Positions 56,382-64,000 of a stretch of DNA of 64,000 nt are shown piece after piece. The notes under the pieces are model-generated. The model had not been told where the DNA came from, did no database searches, and saw only the letters and a program-made list of their open reading frames with translations. Numbering within the stretch: position 1 is the first letter of the stretch; each line of letters begins with the position of its first letter. Source of the DNA: Doris montereyensis (Eukaryota; Mollusca; Gastropoda; Nudibranchia; Dorididae); NCBI GenBank assembly GCA_037039925.1, contig JAXRKP010000024.1, positions 669,542 through 733,541 on the forward strand, given 5' to 3'. Both the position numbers and the translations under genes were made by a program.

Positions 56382-56735
56382 AAGTTCAAATAGCAGCGTA
56401 TTCAAATTAATTTCAAATAGCAGCGTATTCAAATCAAGTTCAAATAGCAGGGTATTCAAATTAAGTTCAAATAGCAGCGTATTCAAATTAAGTTCAAATA
56501 GCAGGGTATTCAAATTAAGTTCAAATAGCAGCGTATTCAAATTAAGTTCAAATAGCAGCGTATTCAAATTAAGTTCAAATAGCAGCGTATTCAAATTAAG
56601 TTCAAATAGCAACGTATTCAAATTAAGTTCAAATAGCAGCGTATTCAAATCAAGTTCAAATAGCAGCGTATTCAAATCAAGTTCAAATAGCAGCGTATTC
56701 AAATCAAGTTCAAATAGCAGGGTATTCAAGACTTT
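56382..56735. repeat. 27-bp satellite, about 13 copies
   Basis: The unit is CAAATTAAGTTCAAATAGCA plus GCGTATT. Units differ mainly at GCG/GGG and TTAAG/TCAAG. The 27-bp length keeps the frame, leaving both strands open: KLSSNSSVF repeats forward and NTLLFELNL repeats in reverse. Coding is not implied. Confidence 0.95.
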
Positions 56736-56788
56736 TACTGGTGATCTGTGGGTGTTGGGAACGGGAAGATCAGACCCTAGTCTTGATC

Positions 56789-57088
56789 AGTGGCGTCGGT
56801 GGCCGAGTGGTTAAGCTGCCGGATTTGGATCACAAGAGTCCGGGTTAAAATCCTAGCAAAGCCAGGTCCGACATTGTATTCCTTTAGGAAAAACATTTAA
56901 CATGCATTTTCCCCACTCGACTCAGGTGCAAATGGGTACAAAACACTAACTTGTGCGTAAAAACTTGTCAGGTTAACGTCATGTCCAGGAAATGATTATG
57001 GTCACTTGTTCCGCTTCCCGCTATAGAAACCGGGATAAGCTACGGCTCTATGGGCCGCAATGACCTTCAAGGAACATTACTTAGTGTA
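56789..57088 (+). mobile_element. tRNA-derived SINE, family 1, copy E, with 11-bp TSD
   Basis: The head GTGGCGTCGGTGGCCGAGTG carries a near-consensus A box; the B-box region GTCCGGGTTAAAATCC is mutated. The body holds ACTCAGGTGCAAATGGGTAC and the tail CGCTATAGAAACCGGGATAA. TAGTCTTGATC flanks it at 56778-56788 and 57089-57099. Confidence 0.9.
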
Positions 57089-57919
57089 TAGTCTTGATCT
57101 GTCTGATGACATTAAAAAACCAACAATGGTACAAACCACTACTATACAAAACTTACACATGGACATCCAGAAGTTATGGAGGAGCAAACAGTCTCCATAA
57201 TCATCAACGAGACAGAGTGTAAGGTATGTCATACACCCAAATCTGATGTTAAACTACTGGAGAAAATAGTCCAAAAGGAGAAAAAAGCCACCCAAAACCT
57301 CCCAAACCAACAACAACGATAAGCACACAAAACAGTTTAAAGTACTGTTTGACATTTCGCGCTTAAAAAATATAATTTAAATTTCTATAGATTATAGTAA
57401 TACTCCACAGCCCGTGTTTTGTTTGTTTGTTTGTTTGTTGGTGTTTCTTTCAATCTGTGCTAAACGACCGGTACTGTTTCATTTTTTATATTTGTTGTTC
57501 TCCACACCCGGTGTTCTTTTTACGCAATAGCGCTTTTGGGAACGTTACTGGTCGTTCTTAATGGAATCGAAAAAACATGACACCATTATGTCTTTTGGAA
57601 GAAAAATAAAACTTTGGAAGTCCATTCTTCATAAATGCACATTGGAACTTTGATTATGTGACAAGTCATCCAAGTTAGAATCGTTCAATTGAAGATTCTT
57701 AGAGGTTACTGATCATGACTGACGTACACAAACAAGGTATTAATATAAGGTAGGCTGGATCTAACGTCTAGTCATAATGAAGATGAAAGGAGGATTCGGA
57801 CATCCCATGTATTCTTGATGTAGTTGTAGTAGTAGAATGGCCTTGCAGTCAATACAGACGCTTGCCCTATAATGTGTATTCGGATATACTGCTGGTCCTT
57901 AAAAAAATCTCAGTGTTTG

Positions 57920-58069
<150 letters not shown>

Positions 58070-58139
58070 TTACGTCTCATGTGTCTCGAATTATGCAAAA
58101 TTTAGAGTTTTCAAAGTAAGCAGTTATCTTTCTGTTTTA

Positions 58140-58620
58140 ATTGTGTCGGTATGTTTGTGTCTTCACCATTTGGGTTATGGTGTTCCTGAGGCTGGGTGTT
58201 TGTATATTATTTTGTGTAGTTTTTTGTAAGTCGTAGTTGGATGCCGTTGGCAATGATGTCGAAGTTCTTCCACTGTATTTTTGGTATCTCACCAAAGTAC
58301 GCAGTTGTTGCTGTTTGAGTTGGTAATTTCTCATCTCTCTTGAGGATGTTTCCAAATAATTCTCCACCGTTGTACTTTGACCCTTTGACCAATAGGTCTG
58401 ATTCGACAGCGGTCATATAAATCGTTGTTACTGATAGTTTCAGGCCCATGGACGCCTATGATGTTTCTAATGTGTTTCCTGTGAATGTTGTTTAGACTTT
58501 CTAGGTTTATTCTGATGTGCTAATCAGAAATTGTCTGGCCAGTAAAAGCACCGTGTGGGCGACATCCAAAGTTCTACCAAAACCAGGAGATGGTCATAAC
58601 GAGACTGAATTACAAACAGC
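58140..58620 (-). mobile_element. RTE-like LINE 3' end fragment, frameshifted
   Basis: Minus-strand pieces NDLYDRCRIRPIGQRVKVQR, HIRNIIG and CWPDNF match the usual order of LINE tails (FWP-TISNxxLY, R-RPIxxxI--RRW). Stops and frame changes throughout. Confidence 0.65.
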
Positions 58621-59139
58621 CATGATAGACATTGAAAAATACTATGTCTTGATCCTGTAAGAACAGTTTTACAGGCTGTTTTATTTATGTCCTTATGTGG
58701 GAAAAGCTCCAATACTGAAGTACAGTAACGAGAATCTCATCAAGAGTTTCATAAATGTTCGGTCCTCATTTTCTTCTTACAATTCTTTGCAAAACCCCCC
58801 CCCCATAATAAAACAAAACAACACACGATTCAAAGAAACATTTTAAAATGTAGTGATGCAAGTGAAGTGCTTCCTCAAGTTTTGTTTGTTTGTTCAATGA
58901 GTGTATCAAAAGACATTAAACTACTTTCCTTAATACCACCAAAGACTAGATCTAAATAACATAGTCTTTAATACCACAAGGCAAAAGAAATAAAATAAAA
59001 TTATCATGAACACTGAAGTTTCATGCCGGATGAAAAACTAAAGACACAGGACAATGCTGAGACAAATCTGACACATGCATAGAGTTTATCCACTGTCATA
59101 ATAAATCGTGTTAAGTGCTAAAACGTGCATTATAGACAG

Positions 59140-59165
59140 ATCGTTTTCATATATATATATATATC
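59140..59165. repeat. Short (TA)n tract
   Basis: ATATATATAT-type tract before a region with no recognised feature. Confidence 0.8.
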
Positions 59166-59697
59166 CAAATCAAACAGGAACACTCTTTGCAATATCCTTA
59201 TCGCTAAGTTGTGAAGAGATCCTTTTCGCTTGAGCCAACGCTCCCTGACTGGCAATATGTTATCACACTAGGAAGGCTGACCAAACAATGCTTGGAATAT
59301 TATGCCGGCACATTACCACCAGATAGTAACGTCACAGGCCTACCATTGCCTCCTAGGCGATGTGTACACAATAAATCTCGTGTACAGAAGCCATTCAAAG
59401 CTAGTCCCTAACTGGACGCAATATTTGAAATACGAGCTTGAAAGCTGAGCGTTTCGAACTTACCCAACTTTCAGTCTAGCTCTACTGACACTTTTCTGAA
59501 GGCATGACCTCTCTGACCTACAGAAAGTTTTGTCAAGTGTCTCTTAGAAGGTTTCTTAATACGTTACTTCAACTGAGAGAGGTACAGAGGTGCCAGGCTG
59601 TAAAGATTTCATTACATGGCAATGCATACCGAGCAGGTTTCATCAGTTCTCTCTGTGTAATATAAATAATCCTAGGTTTTAGTGATTTACACCGTAT

Positions 59698-59905
<208 letters not shown>

Positions 59906-60214
59906 CACACAAACAAATGCATGTACACAGACATGTGCGTTTATGTTCTCCATTACATGGTTTTTTGACATTTAAAATATTCTCATAAGTGCCAGATGTA
60001 CCAGCCTCTAAGCAACACGACAGTAAACGTTTCCTAACTCCATATTTAGAGAAAGAAAGTGTAGATCATTTATTAGAACCTGAATCTGAAATACTAAAAA
60101 AGGATCGCAACTTAAGACTTCTCAACACGACAATATAAATCACAATGGAACATACGAGGCGCCGGCAATCTCAATTTATTGTCCCAGTGGGAACAAACAA
60201 ATGTTTTCGTGGTT

Positions 60215-60330
60215 TTTCAATTCTGGTGGTCAACGTTCGAACTTGAAGTTGTGAGGTCATTGGTTCTAGTCCTGGTTTAAGCTAAGTCAAAAGCAGTGTC
60301 ATTGGGAAAAACGTTTAATGAGTTTCTTCA
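60215..60330 (+). mobile_element. Possible decayed tRNA-like SINE fragment
   Basis: TGGTGGTCAACGTTCGAAC and TTGGTTCTAGTCCTGG are spaced like A and B boxes. Weak. Confidence 0.3.
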
Positions 60331-60359
60331 TCCTTCTTCTAGGTTCGACTACTAGTGTT

Positions 60360-60520
60360 CGACTTGGGAGGGCTGAAGAGGGGGCGGTATCTCTCTGAGT
60401 GTCTTCATCCTAGCTATGATCATACATCATCTATCTCTTGGGGAGGCTGGAGAGGAGGGCGGTATCTCTCTGTCTTTGAGTCTCCTCCTGGGCTCTCTAG
60501 AATGTGATCATACATCATCT
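60360..60520. repeat. Direct duplication of about 80 bp
   Basis: GGGAGGCTGGAGAGGAGGGC and the GGTATCTCTCTG/ATGATCATACATCATCTATC blocks occur twice, or three times in part. Confidence 0.75.
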
Positions 60521-60544
60521 ATCTCTATCAAACGCGCAAGAGAA

Positions 60545-60640
60545 GAGAGTGGAGAGAGGAAGAAAGAGAGAGAGAGAGAGAGAGAGAGGAGGAGGGAGGG
60601 AGGAGGGAGGGAGGGAGGGAGGGAGGGAGGGAGGGAGGAG

Positions 60641-60730
<90 letters not shown>

Positions 60731-60790
60731 TGAGAGAGAGAGAAAGACTGAGATAGACTGAGAGAGAGAGAGAGAGAGAGAGAAAGACGG
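60545..60790. repeat. GA / GGGA composite microsatellite
   Basis: GA tracts flank a (GGGA)n core, with small interruptions. Confidence 0.95.
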
Positions 60791-61325
60791 TTCTACTTGG
60801 CCTCAAGGCCTGGAAGGCATTTATAATAATTGAGATCAACCACCCTTACTATAAGCTTGTTGCCATCGGGTTTTTTTTTCAATTTTCTTATCCAAATCCG
60901 CCATCAGCGGTGATTTTTTGTAATATACAGAACTTGAGAGTTTTGCTTAGACATCCTTTTCTACGACCAAGAAACCGTTTAAGTTGTAGCTGTGTTCATG
61001 AGGCCTCTCATTTCCCTCCATCTCCAACATGACATAGCACTATATTGAACGTACCTCGGGGGATGTTTTGTTTTCATCTTGCCCTGAAGAAAAAGCGTGT
61101 AAAAATTTGTGAGGCCAAGCCTACAGTAGCAGAAATGAAAAAAAAGTAGCGACCACCCCTCAAAAAACAACAACAAAACAACAAAAAACACAACACAAAA
61201 CAGCAAAGAAAACTAAAACCAAAACAAAAAAAACCTTGCAGACTGTTCACAAACTGCCTTTCCTCATACTGGAGGAAATACCAAAAAATTATTTGTTTGT
61301 TTCAGCGAAATAAATATTATCATGC

Positions 61326-61425
61326 AGTGACGTCAGGATGAACTAAGAGGACTCAACAATATGAAAGATAAAGTGAAAGAAGGAAAGGAAAGAAGTAAAA
61401 CCTACCACCAATAGCACCTGCAACA
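61326..61425. repeat. Interspersed repeat family R, copy 3
   Basis: GCAGTGACGTCAGGATGAAC, AAAGTGAAAGAAGGAAAGGA and AAGTAAAACCTACCACCAAT align to the copies at 13165 and 24060. Confidence 0.6.
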
Positions 61426-61429
61426 CACC

Positions 61430-63090
61430 AACTATTACAAATACAAATTGACAGACAACATTTCACAATAAAGAAACAAATAATATGCCAAACAGAGTTA
61501 TGTTGGTATATATAAGTATTTATTTGGTACAAATTCTGGAAACTGATCTTGGTTGTGAGGGTGATAAATTTCAATGTACAGATACAATTTCAAAAGGAAG
61601 GGAAGAAACAAATCAATTTATAAAAACATGGCTACATCATCATTTATTTATCAAAAGTTAAGGGCATATGAAGGTATATAAAATGTAACATAATGTTTAA
61701 TGTATACATACAAATCTTTTATTGGGTCAGAAATTGTAATATTTTCCACGTATCAAAAAAAAAAAAAATCAAAAGAAAAATCAAAAAGATTGAAGAAGTG
61801 AATTAAAACTGTATGTTGACATATTCATGCAACACATTTCTTCTTTCCTGTTTGTTTTTGAGAGATAGCGTATAACAGGTACTTTGTGTAGTAAAACGCC
61901 GTATAACAAAGTGGGGTTACAAAATAAAAGGACAGACGAAAAACTCATTGAACAATACCCCTTAAGTCAGTCACACCCCTCCCCCCCCCCCCTCATGCAT
62001 ACTTGGATGATGACAACAGTGTTGTAGTTCCTTTACCAAATAAAAAAACCCACAAAAACAAAACAATGAAAAGAAAAGAAAGAAAAAGGGTATGTGGAAG
62101 AAGCGATCACAGACCTACAGACTGCCAGAGATGCAATGTTGTATCAAAAGCATGAAAGTTGTGCTTTAACACAGATAGCGTTGAGGAAGATCATTTTGAG
62201 GAGATGAAATATGATTAAAAAACCCAAAAAGAAACGTTGAAACAAGGAAACTTATTAACATCCCCATGTAACTACTATCCCAAAATAAGGAATAAGGAAA
62301 AAAAAGATTATTCCCGGGAATACAAACTTATCATGAGTCTCAAGTCATGAGGAAAAAATATCCAAAACTTCTTCACTCCCTTTCGTCCCCACCTAACCAA
62401 AAAGAGCAAAAAAAGAAAACAAACAAACAACCAAACAACAAACTTCAAGCTTTCAAGCTCAAAGCATGATTGATGGCCATCAATACCGTCTGTTTAAGGA
62501 GAAAAAACAAAAACAAAATTCACACAGGGAACAATCGATAAAACCCTTCATCAGGTAAATGCTTACTGAACAATATATAATATAAATTTAAAAACAAAAG
62601 GTAAAAACCTTTAAGAACATTTCACTTCACTACTCATGTCCTTCACAACCAAAGTTAAAAAGCATACAAATTATATATAAAACAGAAAATAAAGCACAAC
62701 CTCCTCAATATATATACAAAAAACAAACGCCTACAAATCAAACTCAATGGCATCTGAGTCGCCACCACCGACAAAACGTTATCAGTTGTAAAAGAGATCT
62801 ACATATGTGTTACTAAAGGTAAAAGGTTTGCTTCAAAATTTGTGATTGGAAAGAAATACTTTATCGAGATCCATTCAAATTTGAAAATATTCAAGATGGC
62901 CGGCAAAATGTGATGGAAGTTTGGTTGTTGGACTTAAAAGTTTTGCCCCACAGTCCAATAAATTGCCAAGTGGCAATAGTCTTTTTGAATCATGTATATC
63001 ATGATAGAACATGTTATATCCAAGCCCATTTGAGATCAGAGATTATTTTATAACCACAATCCTAGTGAAGTATTTCAATGGCGGACCATG
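61430..63090. other. AT-rich non-coding stretch
   Basis: No gene or repeat family was recognised. It contains a C12 run near 61980 and many A-runs. Confidence 0.4.
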
Positions 63091-63094
63091 TCAA

Positions 63095-63355
63095 TTTTTA
63101 TTTCTTTATTTATCAGTTCCCATTCCACCTTATTGTATGGGTTTAGATACCAGAAATGATCTTTCTCTAGGCTACCCTGTCCTGACATTTTCTGTTTCCT
63201 TCTGGGAAGGTTACATTTCCTTGCTTTAGTGCCTCTATTATATCTTTGTCCTCCTTTTTTCTAGGTCTACCTTTTGGTCTTTTACCTTGGGTTTTGGCAA
63301 TGTATACTGATCTAGCTATTCTCTTTTCATTCATTCTGTTAATATGCCCATGTAA
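63095..63355 (-). mobile_element. RTE-like LINE 3' end, homologous to 32930-33250
   Basis: It shares TATCAGTTCCCATTC, ATGATCTTTCTC, CTACCTTTTGGTCTTTTAC and TTCATTCTGTTAATATGCCC with the copy in intron 6. The frame is more decayed. Confidence 0.7.
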
Positions 63356-64000
63356 ATCTAAAATAGGAAGAGATTAACATTTTCTGTAAATTATTTTGCC
63401 TACTTGGGGAAAATACCATAGACACTATCGAATTCTTTTCAAATTTGAGGAAAATCAAGATGGCTGGCAAAATGTAACGAGAAAACAGGTCAGAAGGTCG
63501 TGCAGTGCTTTCCCTACTTTCTCTGTCATTTGATTCGCTCAGAGACCTTTGCCATTAGCAACCATCTTTGATGTCAATGGTAGCCAACAGAGTGACACAA
63601 CTGGATCAGTCAATGATCGTCGGGTAGTATGAAGATGAACTGACTAAAGTGAAAAGAACGAGCTACGTTGGTATGGGCGCACACAACCAGAAGAAACAAA
63701 TTGAAAACGTCCATCTCTTAGAACACAATGAAAAATTGCAGGAGAGGGAAACAGAACAAAACCGGACTGACATTATTGCCAAATGGACTGGAGAGTTTTG
63801 CCGCAACTCAAACCCTTGCGCATTATTGATTGCCAGAAGTGGGCAATCGGTACACTCGTCTACCTTTGCATTGCCCTTATGATCCAGAAGGGTTAACGGA
63901 CTGATGATGTAGATGATGATAATGATTTGTATTCATAGTTGATTAGAGATGTATACACACTAAAAAATAAACATTTCCCCATAAAATATAAGATAATTGA
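63356..64000. other. Unclassified stretch with a 77-codon open frame
   Basis: The frame at 63649-63882 (+) contains LLEHNEKLQERETEQNRTDI. I do not recognise it; it could be a transposon remnant or chance. Confidence 0.25.

Noticed and set aside
59211..59411. 66-codon frame on the plus strand
   Set aside because: No similarity recognised and no supporting context.

Overview
The window is metazoan nuclear DNA: AT-rich, intron-rich and full of microsatellites, tRNA-derived SINEs, LINE 3' ends and small terminal-inverted-repeat elements. The repeat types (SINEs sharing a central domain, RTE-like and L2/CR1-like LINE tails, long GA/TTC/TA/GATA/CATA arrays) fit a lophotrochozoan, most likely a gastropod mollusc. 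That placement is inference; no marker in the window proves it.

One protein-coding gene can be supported. It is an importin-13 (IPO13) orthologue on the minus strand, with its start codon at 38890 and its stop at 8948. I could place 29 exons joined by 28 GT-AG introns. As printed, the exons add up to 2872 nt. Seven homopolymer-length irregularities inside five exons break the frame. Allowing for them gives 2877 nt, exactly 959 codons, or 958 residues plus stop; human IPO13 is about 963. The protein is a beta-karyopherin of HEAT repeats that carries cargo both ways across the nuclear pore under Ran control.

Layout. 1-8947 lies downstream of the gene (3' UTR of unknown length, one SINE, a GA array). 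8948-38971 holds IPO13. Its introns contain a 23-bp satellite (intron 28), GATA repeats (26), LINE tails (6, 11, 25), SINEs (7, 16, 24, 28), four TIR elements (8, 9, 14, 17) and a long-armed inverted repeat (16). 38972-64000 lies upstream and shows no convincing gene. It holds long simple repeats, SINEs, an L2/CR1-like LINE with a damaged reverse transcriptase (52255-54195), RTE-like LINE tails, and a 27-bp satellite. The first non-coding exon and promoter of IPO13 were not located.

No bacterial-type system, CRISPR array, rRNA or functional tRNA gene was seen. The most useful observations are the reconstructed IPO13 gene with its clustered homopolymer frameshifts, a 9-bp stem-loop just upstream of its start codon, a satellite with no stop in any forward frame, and several SINE and TIR families with intact target-site duplications.
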